This document shows positions 35,086-46,858 of a stretch of DNA of 64,000 nucleotides, piece after piece. The notes under the pieces are model-generated. The model was not told the origin of the DNA. It did no database searches and saw only the letters and a program-made list of their open reading frames with translations. This stretch comes from Sanghuangporus weigelae (lineage: Eukaryota > Basidiomycota > Agaricomycetes > Hymenochaetales > Hymenochaetaceae), in NCBI GenBank assembly GCA_033182465.1, contig CP137322.1:372001-436000 (forward strand), written 5' to 3'. A program made the translations under genes and the position numbers. Numbering within the stretch: position 1 is the first letter of the stretch; each line of letters starts with the position of its first letter.

Positions 35086-37301
35086 TCATTTCTCTAGAAT
35101 CTGCCAGAATTTGTCCCAAGTAACGTGACCACCGAGCGTCTCATGAAAGACTTCTTCGGGGTCAGAGTTTGCAGCCTTAGCAAGCTCGAATTTCCTCTTT
35201 TCTAGATTGGCAGCGCGAAACATCGACTGCATATCTTGAATCCACAAGGAGAATAGTGGCTTGTAGAAGTCTGTGAATAGGATACCCAAGTTTGGTTTAA
35301 GCCCGGCTAGCACCGATTGTTTCACTACACTGAGTGTCTCGTCATCGTCTGCGTCCCATATTTTGAGAGCATTTGTCTGTACTTCGGTGCCATTCGAATA
35401 GTAGGTGCCAATCCAGCAAATGACGTAAAAGAGCGACTCCCAATCAAACCTTTCGAGATGTGGAGGGGTTTCTTTCTCAAGCAGATCTATTGCCATGAAA
35501 CGACGAGTCCCAGTCCGCCTTCCATGGTGTCCTTCACTGCTCGGTACTCCGACGGAGGCCAGATCGAAATCAATCAGGACTCCATGTACAGCGTCGCCAT
35601 CACTCTTGCGTATCATCAAGTTATGAAGACTGATATCACGATGCAGAATGCGTGCTTCGCTGATGAACAAGAAATGGTGTGCTACTCCAAGGAAACAGTC
35701 AGAACGAGACACATTGAACGAAAATCAAACGAACCTAGTACAATGTCCCGGATGGCTTGCTTGAAATGGTCCAGGTTCGTCAATTCGAATATTGGATAGA
35801 GGCGCTCCATGACTATTACACGGCAGATGCGATTCCCAGTCTCGTCAAATTTCTTCAAGTTGTCATAGTTCTCCGTTGTCCATCGAAAAGAATTGACTTT
35901 CATCAAGTTGTCGATATCTTTCGTTGATTTCACCATTGGTAGGGCCTCAGCAAGACTCCTGTCACCGTATTTGTTTGTATGAATAGTATCGGCGTCGAGC
36001 TTCAATAGCTGTTCTCTGCCCTTCTTCAAGATCTCTGCCTCTGAAGGTCGTCGCGCTGCAGGCCAGCTGATTTTGACTGCAAACACCTGCCCGTCTGGGA
36101 CTCTGTGACCCAGAAATACTGCCGTTCCTCTACTGATCAGCCCATATGGGCGGCGCCTACCGATTTCTGAACTGAGACATAGTTCATGTTCGTGGACAGA
36201 CAGTGTGAACAAGAAGTCGGTTGTTCTTTCGATTCCGGTTGTGGGAAGGCGTGCACGGGCCTCGGCGATCAATTTCACATCGTCCTTCAAGTCTTCAAGG
36301 AATCCAATTTCCGAGGAATTCATTTCCGTCAGCCTCTTGAGAAGCAGCGCGTAAGTGTATAAGTCGTCAATAAAGCTGAACTCCTGCGAATAGACTGGTC
36401 CAGCTCGGTCATAATACGCTAGAGTCAATTTGTCATCTATTATAAGGAATTCCAAGACGTGCCGTCGATTAGGAACAGCTGAGACTTGATCTATAGCATA
36501 TTTTCCGCCGCACAGCAGCAGATCGGAGCGCACCTCGCCAAACTTGAATCTCTTCTGGCTATTTGCCTGGCTACCTTCTGACGCCTTTCGTTTTGATGCA
36601 GGAATGCCCTGTAGTCTTGCACCACTAGTATTGCTGTGAGAAACGGGCATCGAAGATGAATGCGATTTATGGATCTCCGGAGCAACTCCTACGTCTGAGC
36701 TACCCCCGCCATCCCGAGAAGGTGACGTGTATTCCGATGGATGCTCATTCACCGAAGACTGACCGATCTTTATTTCTTTCAGGCGCATCTTGAACTCGAC
36801 AGCAACCTTGATGTCTTTCCACTGCCAGGAAACAGATACACCACCATTCTGGCGTGGTCCAGAACGATTGTAAGTCTTCCATTTGTCGTTTGCAACGTCC
36901 GGATGCGCACTGCTGACGGCGACAACATCAGGCTTGCGCTTGCTGCCGCACAATCCCTCTATCAAGTGCGGATCGTTTCGAGCGAAAAGAATGGTCCGGG
37001 TCTCGAACTGCGAAATGATGTGGTTTGTTAATTCACAAAACGGCCCATAGCGAAGTGTCTCGCCAGCCACGCTCTCGCAATATTCGCTGCGCGATTGCAA
37101 GACGTCTTCACTAGATGCAGCAGCATTCACGGAAGCATTCTTTGCATCAAGGTCCTGCTCGAGCACTCCTAGGCGAGCAAGAAAATTCCTGAGAGGAAGA
37201 GTTACGGAATCCTTCAGGTCCATTTCGTTGTACTTGTCGATGGTATCTACATTGGCAACGAATAACACCGATTGTTTAGAATGAACGAGCAGCTTGTCCA
37301 C
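35086..37301 (-). CDS. FunK1-type kinase, minus-strand array member 4 (longest minus-strand copy)
   Basis: Exons 37301-35735 and 35681-35086, 720 residues if started at 37301. The N-terminal region (EMDLKDSVTLPLRNFLARLGV), KPDVVAV, WQWKDIKVAVEFK, linker, RPYGLISRGTAVFLG, VFAVKISWPAARRPSEAEIL, HRDISLHNLM, DFD and HETLGGHVTWDKFWQILEK are all present, so the kinase region looks complete. The first ~20 codons (KLLVHSKQSVLF) are the middle of another FunK1 C-lobe, so the true N-terminus was lost in a fusion and the start is uncertain. It belongs to a subfamily distinct from plus-strand A-D. Confidence 0.82.
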
Positions 37302-37310
37302 GTCTGTGTC

Positions 37311-37680
37311 CTATTCATCAAGAGCATCCGTCTTTATTTCGACGTCATTCGAATAGTGGGTCCCAATCCAGCAAATGATGTAAAAGAACGACTCCCATCC
37401 AAACCTTTCGAGATGTGGAGGGATTTCTTTCTCGAGCAGATCTATTGCCATGAAACGACAAGTCACAGTTCGCCGTCCGTGATGTTCATCGCCGCCCAGT
37501 TCCCCAACAGAAGCCAGATCAAAATCAATCAAGACTCCATGTACAGCGCCGTCATTATTGTAATGCACCATCAAGTTATGGAGGCTGACATCACGATGGA
37601 GAATTCGTGCTTCGCTATTGAACAAGAAATGATGCGCTATTTCGAGGAAACAGTCAAGGTGAGACACACTAGACGAGAGC
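37311..37680 (-). pseudogene. FunK1 C-lobe fragment fused upstream of member 4
   Basis: Encodes AHHFLFNSEARILHRDVS, DFD and ERFGWESFFYIICWIGTHYS, then a TAG at DALDE. The same region at 53560-53923 lacks the stop and reads on in frame into the next kinase. Its 5' side stops inside the FunK1 intron at about 37680, joined to the end of exon 2 of the low-complexity gene. Confidence 0.85.
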
Positions 37681-39684
37681 TTCGCACCCTCGGGGGTGAT
37701 GTCGCTTTCGGGGAGCATGATGGATATGCAGTAAGTTTCCTATCTCTTTAAGTTGGTTGTTTGTATATTCATGAGCACTTTTCTAGTCTTGCACTTGACC
37801 GCGAGAGGCAAGCCATGCAGACGCGTCCGACGACGGTTGATTTGGGGAGCAACGCTCCTTCTATTCGACACAGTCAAATCTTCCCGCGACGCGCATCGGT
37901 ATCTGTCGATCGCGACGTCGTCCCGTCTCGCGGACTGGACCGACCGAAGAAAAAGAAGGGCCTCGCGAAGATCTGGGGGATGGTCAGAGGCAACAAGAGC
38001 TCGAAGAGCGAAACGCAACGTGCGCGGGATGTCACACCCGTCGAGCGATCTGAGGATGACACGCCGCTCGCTCCGCCACCACCGTTATCGTACCTTGTGA
38101 ATCGTACCTCTCGAGATCGATCAATGTCGAATGCGTCGAGGCGTACGGCTGTACCGCCTGGGACGGGTGGGGGGCCTTCTAACGGAGCGCTCCCTACTCC
38201 GACGTCGATACGAAATACGTGGTTGGAGGATGCAACGGTGTCAAGAGGTATGGGAGGTATGTTACCTGCGCACACGGAGGAATCGCACAGTAATGCGAAT
38301 GGCTATGGTGGACCTGAATCGGATACGACGAGAACGGCTATGCAAGGCCAATCTGTGGGTGGTGAACCCGAAGTACGACAGCGTTCGCAGGATTACGGAC
38401 CGGAGTTGAAGGGACCTGTTATCCAGACACCGGGTTCTCCACGACCAATATCGGTGTATTCATTGCACAAGTCGCTCCCGCCTTTACCGAACGAGGCTCC
38501 GGCGAGCCAGTCGATGCCTACGCCTATCGACTCGCCGAGGCCTGTGACGATGTTCGATATGAACACGCATTCGCACCTGAGTGCGCCGAATATGAATGAG
38601 CAGCGCAATGAGATGCTTGGTTCTCCGCAGCCTTACTTCTCTCGTGATGTTCGTCGACAGTCGTTTGGCGGGATGGCGTCCCGACCGGACTTGACCGCGT
38701 CGGGTACGTTCCCTCTGTCGTCTGGGCGTGGAAATACTCGGTCTGGGATGGGAGCGGCGCAAGATCCGTTTGGATACTCACCGTATTCTGAGATGGGGAC
38801 TATGAGGATGTCGGTTTCGGGGTCACGTTCTACGGGGAGGCTAGGGCTTGGACTCGCAGCGGACGATACCGTGCGGTGCGAGAGTGATAAGACGGTCGGG
38901 AAGCGGAGGAGTAGGTTCGGGTTGTCGAACCTCACCCCTCCCGGCCCTCCCACGAGCGAGTCGGATCAGCACCAAGATGGATCACCCTCGGTGACGGAGT
39001 ACGGGGTGGGGAATGGGAGCAGTCGGTCACGACATAATGGGAATGGGTATATGACGCCTGGGCAGGGCGCGTCGAGGATGAGCGTTGCGTCGAGGCGCGC
39101 GATTGAGGAGCTTGTGGACCAGAACCCGAAGTTCGTTGCGTATCGATACCCGTCTGTGGATCAGAACATCGCGCTGCTTCGTTGACGATCGGACGTCGAA
39201 TTGGGAGTCTCTGTCTGTGTTTTGTGAATGTATCTGCGTTCGTGTCTGCGTGTCCTCGTATACGTCAGGTATTGCCCTCTCGATCTTATCTTGTCTTTTG
39301 TCCGTCCTTTCCGCAAGCCCCACTTTTTACGTGCGTACAAAGTAGCGATTCCTGTCTTTATGGCATGCTTTACGTCCTCTCTCTTTTTTTCCATTCCGCT
39401 CAGACTTCACACTCTCAGACTCTCGTCCCACTCTCACTCTCGCTCGTTCCTGCTACTATTCTCACTCTTTATTCTCGCTTTCTCTGTCCCTATCGCTCTT
39501 CACTTGCACTTGACTTGACGTTCGTCTCCAACCTACAACACTGCGTATCCTTTCCTTTCTTCGGGGTCTCCTCCAGGTCTTTTTTCAAGTCTGATACTCT
39601 CAACTTTTTCTTATCGTTTTGCATTTTCGTTTTCGTTCCCGTTTCCGTTTTTCCGATTTCATTTCAAAAATGATTAATCCGTTA
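37680..39684 (+). pseudogene. Duplicate of exon 3 and 3' flank of the low-complexity gene, copy 2
   Basis: Starts within the last ~55 bp of exon 2 (GATGTCGCTTTCGGGG), keeps intron 2 with GTAAGT..CTAG, and the whole exon 3 frame to 39185. Compared with the parent it has few substitutions and a ~93-bp in-frame deletion after RFGLSNL (38933) that removes the Asn run. Exons 1 and most of 2 and the promoter are absent, so normal expression is unlikely. It continues beyond the foldback insertion at 40770-40897. Confidence 0.9.
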
Positions 39685-40769
39685 CAGCTAGTTGCAAAAT
39701 TGTTGGCAATCACGTGATTTCACCACTTTTCTCGCCATGAGAGCCTCAAAACACAGATAAAGTAATATCTCACCCAAATCTCAACGGTTTCACATCATCC
39801 AAGTTGCTAAATTCATCTTTTCGAAAGGGCTTTCGTTTAGGAAAAACGATCGAGAAAATAGAGCAAAAAAGGACCCCAAAATGGCGAAAATATCGTTTTT
39901 TGCCTCTTCCTTGTATGTGCATTTTTTTCTGTGATCCATGCTGGTCCAGCACCTCCCCAAAGCTATCCAGAATGATAATATGATTATAAAATGAATTTAC
40001 AGACTGAGTTTGAGTTGAATTGTGTACCAGAATGTGCTGCTTTGAGGCATGCCTGAATCACTCAAAACTCATCATTTCCCCCTAGCCTCCCAGGCTCCAG
40101 GAAAAATTCTTACAGGCCAGATTCATGCATGTAAATTCATTTTAGGTGTAATAGACTAGGTTTGTGCACTAGCTAGGGCCTCAGCATCCACTGGTGAGCT
40201 GGGCTGAACAAGTGTTTCTAGTTGTATGCACTATTCTAGACAGCATCTCCCCAGCTCACCAGTGGATGCTGAGGCCCTAGCTAGTGCACAAACCTAGTCT
40301 ATTACACCTAAAATGAATTTACATGCATGAATCTGGCCTGTAAGAATTTTTCCTGGAGCCTGGGAGGCTAGGGGGAAATGATGAGTTTTGAGTGATTCAG
40401 GCATGCCTCAAAGCAGCACATTCTGGTACACAATTCAACTCAAACTCAGTTTGTAAATTCATTTTATAATCATATTATCATTCTGGATAGCTTTGGGGAG
40501 GTGCTGGACCAGCAGAGATCACAAACAAAAACTCATATGCAAAGAAGAGGCAAAAACCGATATTTTCGCCATTTTAGGGTCATTTTTTGCTCTATTTTCT
40601 CTATAGTTTTTTTTTAAGCGAAAGCCCTTTCAAAAAGATGAATTTAGCAACTTAGATGATGTGAAACCATTGAGATTTGGGTGAGATATGATTTTATCTG
40701 TGTTTTAAGGCTCTCATGGCGAGAAAAGTGGTGAAATCACGTGATTGCCAACAATTTTGCAACTAGCTG
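39685..40769. mobile_element. 1085-bp foldback (hairpin) DNA element with TA duplication
   Basis: Begins CAGCTAGTTGCAAAATTG and ends with its reverse complement, flanked by TA (39683-39684, 40770-40771). The two arms of about 515 bp are nearly perfect inverted copies around a ~50-bp centre near 40227. There is no transposase. The TA target and CAG terminus suggest mobilisation by a Tc1/mariner-type enzyme. The parental site at 9045 is uninterrupted. Confidence 0.85.
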
Positions 40770-40902
40770 TAACTCTATTTCTTTATCATCCATTCTGTAG
40801 GACATTTCCTTTCTCTGGTACTATGTGATACTTGAGTGATTCAATTCAATTCAATTCAATTCGACGTGGTTCAATGCAGGTCGATGCAAAAAGTTGCAAG
40901 CA

Positions 40903-42414
40903 TGAAAGGATCCGTTTAAAAACTCGCATCAGGATCGACGCGATCAGCAGATCCACACGATCAGCTTTCCAAACGCAACTGGTAACCAAGCCAGCTATCA
41001 CGGGCCCAAGCGATCGAGCAGCCTAAGCAACAGTAACCCGTTACCACCCGAGCACTAGAAGCACCAAAGCGGATACGTAATCCCGCTAACAGCTAACACC
41101 GCCGACCGCCTATTACCGCGGACTACCACGCTAACGCCGCCGACCAAGTAACCCAAGCAACCTCGATCAAAAGAAGCAATCAAACTTCTTAGAAGTCCAG
41201 AAGCACAACTACTAAAGCCTAAACACTAAAAGGCTAAAGGCTAATAAGGTTTATGGAGACCTCACTGGCATTTCAGCACTGTCAAGTCTGTGCTCGAGTT
41301 TACATGGTCCTCTATGAAGTATACTACATAGTATGCACAGCAACAGTTGGTACGCGTGACTGTCACATCAAAACCGAGCGACGCCTTCAAGATACAATGC
41401 ATTCCAATCCACCAAACCCAATAGTACCCAAGAAACGAGAGAAACTCACGATCATAACTCGGACTCCTCGAACTGCGAACCCAATAACTTGGAGAATGAT
41501 TGGATGGTATAGACTGGAGTTGCACACACCATGTCCAGCATCTACGATACAGGTAAACCTTTATTTACCGAGAGATGCGAACCTGGAGACCAAGCAGTTG
41601 CAACTCCTTATACAACGAAGGATATGGCATTACATTCGAGACATACAATATGAAGGCAAAGCATGGCTAGTCACCAGAACCCAGCAGAACCCGCCAGCAG
41701 AGCTTATGCAGTTCATGATATGCCTTGGACCATACTCTACACCGACCCGACACCTTAACACTGACGTACGAGTTATGCTTACCCTCGCTGGACCTCGAGA
41801 TAAATTCTGAAGAATCACATACCGAGCAGCCTACATTGCTCCAAGGGCAAAGATGCCACTCAATGACAGCAATGACATTGTTATGGAGTACTGACAGTGG
41901 AGCATTCCATATCGGAGCACCACCTCTATTGTCTCAGTCAGCAACTCCAAAGAATTCTGTCATAGTGGAGACGACCTTATAAAGATTGGAGCAAAGTGGA
42001 GCGAAGCGCAGCAGGACGACAAAGGAACAGATGTAATGGTGGAGAAAAGTGGGGTAAAGTGGAGACAGGATGAGTAAGAAATAGGACGGAAAATGGAATA
42101 TCTGGGAGCATAAATAGTCGTAGGATTAGGCCCTCATTTCTCCATCTTTTGATCCTCTTAACACACTGGTGTAAAGCTTGCCCTACAGCGAGCTATTACT
42201 GTGTGCTTTGTACTATCACGCCTCTTGAAAATCTCAATCTGCTTTACTATCACCTCGTATCTGAAAGCATCCATAACTCGGACCGCGACTAGGAAGGCTA
42301 GTAAGAGACCGCGTGGTACAGCCAGACGTGAGTAGATAAGATCACCTCTGCACAACATACCGCTGCTTAGGCAAAAGGATCGAACTGGTGTAACCCCGGG
42401 CCTACTCCCTAACA
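40903..42414 (+). mobile_element. Solo LTR (1512 bp) with AAGCA target duplication
   Basis: Fossil LTR with TG..CA ends (TGAAAGGATC to TCCCTAACA) and a 5-bp duplication AAGCA at 40898-40902 and 42415-42419. It contains a CATAAATAG TATA-like box near 42112, consistent with a U3-R-U5 layout. The internal region is missing, so Gypsy versus Copia cannot be told. The same length as the copy at 56918 suggests a young family. Confidence 0.8.
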
Positions 42415-42419
42415 AAGCA

Positions 42420-43620
42420 TTACAGTGATGATGATGCTTTTTATGTGGATGTATGTATGTCTACCCCTGTCAATTACTTTTTATTGTTTCATTTTGCAAT
42501 GAGATGCTCCTCATTTGGTCTTCTCTCCTTTTTCTGACTTGTTGTGCACTTGGATTCATGAACAGAAAGTTTACTATCATTTGATCAACCAAGATGAAAA
42601 GGCATGTCATTATTTACCTCTCTATCCCTTTAGAATCTCCCAAATATGATCTATCAAAGGTGGCGTATCTGTCTAGAGTCTCCTCATCAATTTCCAGTCC
42701 AGACTCTTTCTCTTTCAATTACTTCCTTCCCAGAAGAGCATTGAGAAGCATCGACAAAAAGGGATCTATCGAGCTTGGTATCAGAGGCTTGTAAAGATCT
42801 GTGAATTGTAGGTCGTACATATTTGAGTCTGAGCACCGAGAAATAGCAGTGGCTGCTTACGCCTTACACTGGACAAGTACAGTGGCCACATCATGGCGCT
42901 ATTCTTCAAAGACGTACATCTTTATTATTTTAACACCATTAAGATACTAGTTATGAGAGCCGATCCAGCAAATGACGTAAAAGAATTAATGCTTCTCAGT
43001 CAAACCTTTCGAGGGTGTAGAGGGGTTTTCTTTTTCACCTAAGCAGGTCTATTGGGGTGAAAAGACAGGTGGGTCCTAGCAATGCATGTATATACATGTG
43101 GTGTTTCTTCGCCATTCTGCATATCGAGAAAGGCCAGATATCAGAATTGATTAGGAAGGACTCCATGTACAGTGCCGTTGTCACTGTAGTGCACCATCAA
43201 GTTATGAAGATTGATATCATTCAGGGGGATTCACTGCTTGTTATTGAATAGAACATGATGAGCTAGCTAATATGCCCATTAGACTCATCTTTACTCAGCA
43301 TATTTCCATACTCACTTTCTACGTTGTTCCCTGGTCGCTTCTCTGAAATGATCTGGGCTTGTTATTTAAGATAAAGGATGATTCAATCCCATCACTATTA
43401 CTCTGCGTATAAGATCTGCCATCTCAAAGCCCATATAATTCATATTTTAGTATGTATGGAAAAACCACAGTGTCTCTATTGGTCAATCTGTACATATGGG
43501 ATCCTGAACCTACCAACAAATGCTGGGCAGTACAGCAGGATGATTCAGTAGCTCCAGGCGGTAGCTCCAGGTTTGACAACTTCGAGAGGTCAGCAATCTT
43601 CGTCACGGTGGTAGCTCCTT
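42420..43620 (-). pseudogene. Strongly decayed FunK1 remnant and flank
   Basis: Minus-strand similarity to FunK1 is still visible in patches: TTGTAAAGATCTGTGAAT (YKPL region) near 42790, CGATCCAGCAAATGACGTAAAAG (FYVICWI) near 42960, and GACTCCATGTACAG..GTGCACCATCAAGTTATGAAG (HNLMVHYSDNGTVHGVL) near 43155-43210. Many interruptions, older than the rest of the array. The NIMA-like kinase expected upstream of FunK1 C is missing. Confidence 0.6.
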
Positions 43621-43639
43621 GTGTGGACAGACGAGGTGT

Positions 43640-43732
43640 GATGCAACGCGCGTGACGATGATTGGATGCACGTGACTCAAAAGACGAACACGTACACGTG
43701 CCGCCAATGCGGCCTTGTTCTCATCCACCACC
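43640..43732. promoter_or_regulatory. FunK1 C promoter with conserved CACGTG pair
   Basis: CACGTG at 43669-43674 and 43695-43700, same relative spacing (26 vs 25 bp) as in the divergent promoters, although no kinase lies on the other side. Confidence 0.6.
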
Positions 43733-46296
43733 ATGGCCGACAATAACTTACCGCCTCCTGTAACTCCCAAGAAAGGCAGAATACGCAAGCCTCTTAAAGC
43801 ATCTGACTTCGCAACACCGGCCGGGTATACCGTTTCATCTTATACTAGCTTCGAGGGTTTCATTGCGGATCCTCAAACTGTGGCAAAGTACAAGACGATC
43901 GATCTACAGCTCGGGAAATTGATTCCTCTCGACGCCTTCCTACTTGGCTTAGGAGTACCAGAAGAAAGCTTGAAGGCGGAGGATCCCTCTATCAGCTCTA
44001 TCGCATCGAGTGGAGAAGTTCTGAAGAAGCGGGACGAGTACTGCGCAAAGGTGACCGGAGAGGTGCAACGATATCGGACGTTTTGTGATTACTCGAATTA
44101 TATTATTTCGAAATTCGAAACCAAGCGCATTCTTTTTGCTCGAAACGATCCGAGACTCCTTGAGGGACTAACTGCACTCTCTTTAAAGCCTGACGTTGTC
44201 GCCATTGGCAGCAATCGGCCCGACGTTGCGAGCGGTCAGTGGAGGAACTTTTCCGCTCGAGGACCAGTCAAGAACCAGGTTTCATGGGTGTGGAAAGACG
44301 TGAATATTGTAGCAGAGTTCAAGAAGCATCATGAAGTGATAGAATGCCCAGAGACAGTTGTCATGTGGACGCTCCAGCCCATATCTCATTTGGCCAACGA
44401 AACAAAGGTTTCGGCGGACCAGCACAGGGCGGCTGATTCTCGCGACCATGATATTGCTACTGCGGTTTCGCAATCATCGGCAAGTCGAAGAGGCGCGACT
44501 GGTTCTCATAACAAGGCTGCTCCAGCTGCTCCCGCCTTGCATTCGACATCGAAGTCCGGATCTCGGGATAGCGATAGCGGCGCTATCGGTGTACCAGCAG
44601 GACCCATGATACCAGTCCCGCCAATGTCGACTTCTATGTCCGTCGCGACCTCAATTTCAGAAGGGAGAAAGAGGATGATAGAAGAAGACGATGAAAGGGA
44701 TATCGAATCTCTAAAAAAGCTTAGACTTCGGCCATCGAAAAAAAAACCCATTATGCGTCATGATCTGATAGTCGACGGTGCGAAGTATGCCATGGAGCAG
44801 CTGTCGTTCGTGCCTAATCGACGACACGCACTCGAATTCCTCATATTGGACGGTACATTATTTCTGGCGTATTATGATCGATCTGGACCGGTCTATTCGC
44901 ATCCCTTCTACTTCGCCCAAGACATATACCGTTTCGTACTGCTCATGAAAAGGCTTGCCGAAATGAACAGTTGGGAAATGGGCTTCCTCGAGAATTTGAA
45001 AGAGGCCGAAGTCCCAGCAACCGACATCGTTGAGGAGTTATTGTCCCAGGTCAAGAAAGAATCGCCAGCCAGCCCCAGCTCGTCGACATCCTCTCCCGGC
45101 TCCGCAATTGGAGACGTACCTGTCGACATCCTCCAGGCTGTAAATGCCATAAAGTCGGGGGAGCACTTGTTTACACTGAAAATTGACATGATCGTGGTAT
45201 ATCTGATATCAGAAATAGGAGGACGTCGTCCGTATGGGCTGGTCAGTAGGGGAACGGCAGTGTATCTGTCGTATTTTCCCGAAAGGGGAGCTCTCGTTGC
45301 GGTCAAAATCAGTTGGCCTGCGGCAAGACGTCTTTCGGAGGTGGAGATATTGAAGAAAGCGCGGGCCGTGCTGCGGAAGGTCGATGCGGATCCTAATTTC
45401 AAGAAGAAATACGGTGATAGGAAGCTCGAGGACTCCTTGCCTGTCATAATCGGACAAAAGGACATCGACGATCTGAAGAAAGAATTGTCATTCAGATGGG
45501 CGACGCAGGAGTTCTACACGAACTTTGACGAAGCGTGGAATCGAATTTGCCGAGCAATAATCATGGAACTCCTCCGTCCTTTGTTTTCAGTAACGGATCT
45601 GGATCAATTCAAGGAAGCGATTCGGGATATTGTGCTAGGTGAGTATAGTAGCCATCGGATGACTCTTGTTGAGCTGATGGCCTTTCCTGCCTAGCCCATC
45701 ATTTCCTGTTTATCAGCGAAGCCCGAATTCTCCACCGCGATATTAGTCTTCATAACCTCATGGTTCGCTATAATGGTCCTGACAAGATCCATGGTGTTCT
45801 CATTGATTTTGACCTGGCCTCGCTGGGTTTACCGACTCCTGAGGGACACTTGGGAAGACGGACAGGAACCCGCCCTTACATGTCAGTAGATCTCCTTCGC
45901 GAGGAAACGCCTTTGCATCTCGAAAGATTCGACTGGGAATCGTTCTTCTATGTCATTTGCTGGATCGCATCCCACTATTCTGGAGGCGACGCAGTGAAAA
46001 CTGATGCGTTCAATGAATGGGACGAGCCCGACGATAAAAAGCTCAGGAGTATCAAGAAAGAGTTGCTAGTCGGGCTGAGCGAACCGAATTTGGATAGCGT
46101 ATTCACGGATTTCTATAAGCCGCTAATCTCGTGGATGGATGACATTCAGTCGATGTTTCTCGCTGCCGATCAGGCAAGGAAGAAGTTCGAGCGTGTTAAA
46201 GCAGCAAACCCCGAAGATTGCTCGCTTGTATTCGATGAGGAGACACTTGGTGGTCATGTTACCTGGGAGAAGTTTTGGGAGATTATAAAAGATTGA
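43733..46296 (+). CDS. FunK1-type fungal protein kinase, plus-strand copy C
   Basis: Exons 43733-45638 and 45695-46296, 835 residues. It is the most diverged plus-strand copy: the linker is longer (RRGATGSHNKAAPAAPALH and an extra SPASPSSSTSSPG), with changes such as ASGQWRNFSARGPVK. LVAVKISWPAARR, HRDISLHNLMV, DFD and GRRTGTRPYMSVDLL are intact. The C-terminus uses the LISWMDDIQSMFLAADQARK module instead of YLSWIRPIQIMFRDADLARG. It ends WEKFWEIIKD. It appears functional. Confidence 0.92.
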
Positions 46297-46858
46297 TTGT
46301 GGCAGAGCGACTCTAGTTTCACAGGTTCCTACTTATTTTTATATGAATCTCTTCTCTTTTTTAACCCTTCAATACAGCGCGACCCTAATCGCTATCTGTG
46401 GGTTATGTCATCTGCTTTGCTTAACTGTTTTGCATCAGTGTCATGTACTGTACTAATAGAGCATTCCTGTAATATGCATTCCACCCACCGACGACCTGGA
46501 CACAATCTATCTACAACTTTATGTACCATTTGAGCGATTATACTCTTTTTTTCGACGATCTGAAGTCATTTCGCGATCGAAAACCTCGGGATAGGTAGTA
46601 ATCATCCTGTACATTAGGAACCCTTCAACGCTTGTAGTATACGTCGGGCCATGCTTTAGCAATACTTAGCTTCTAGAGATGAAGGGATGATAAGCGTCGT
46701 GCGCGTGCATAGATGCTCATTCATAAATAAACCAATTATATTATTGCTGGAGGATTGTCTACGAGGTACAGCTCGAAGAGCAAGACAGCCTACGAATTAA
46801 GTACGCAACTCAGACGATAAATCCGGTCCTGCAGGACCCTGTCCACCGCAGTCCACCA
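46297..46858. other. Convergent 3' flank after FunK1 C
   Basis: Homologous to 13928-14488, with AATAAACC near 46726 and the GCTGGAGGA / CAGCTCGAAG tail motif. Confidence 0.6.

Noticed and set aside
31603-37751. Plus-strand frames of 150-160 codons across the minus-strand FunK1 genes
   Set aside because: They mirror conserved FunK1 coding sequence on the opposite strand and recur wherever FunK1 does.
42361-42414. tRNA-derived SINE (GATCGAACTGGTG-like B box near the LTR end)
   Set aside because: No A box at the right distance, no cloverleaf, and the element has TG..CA ends with a 5-bp duplication and a TATA-like box, as expected of an LTR.
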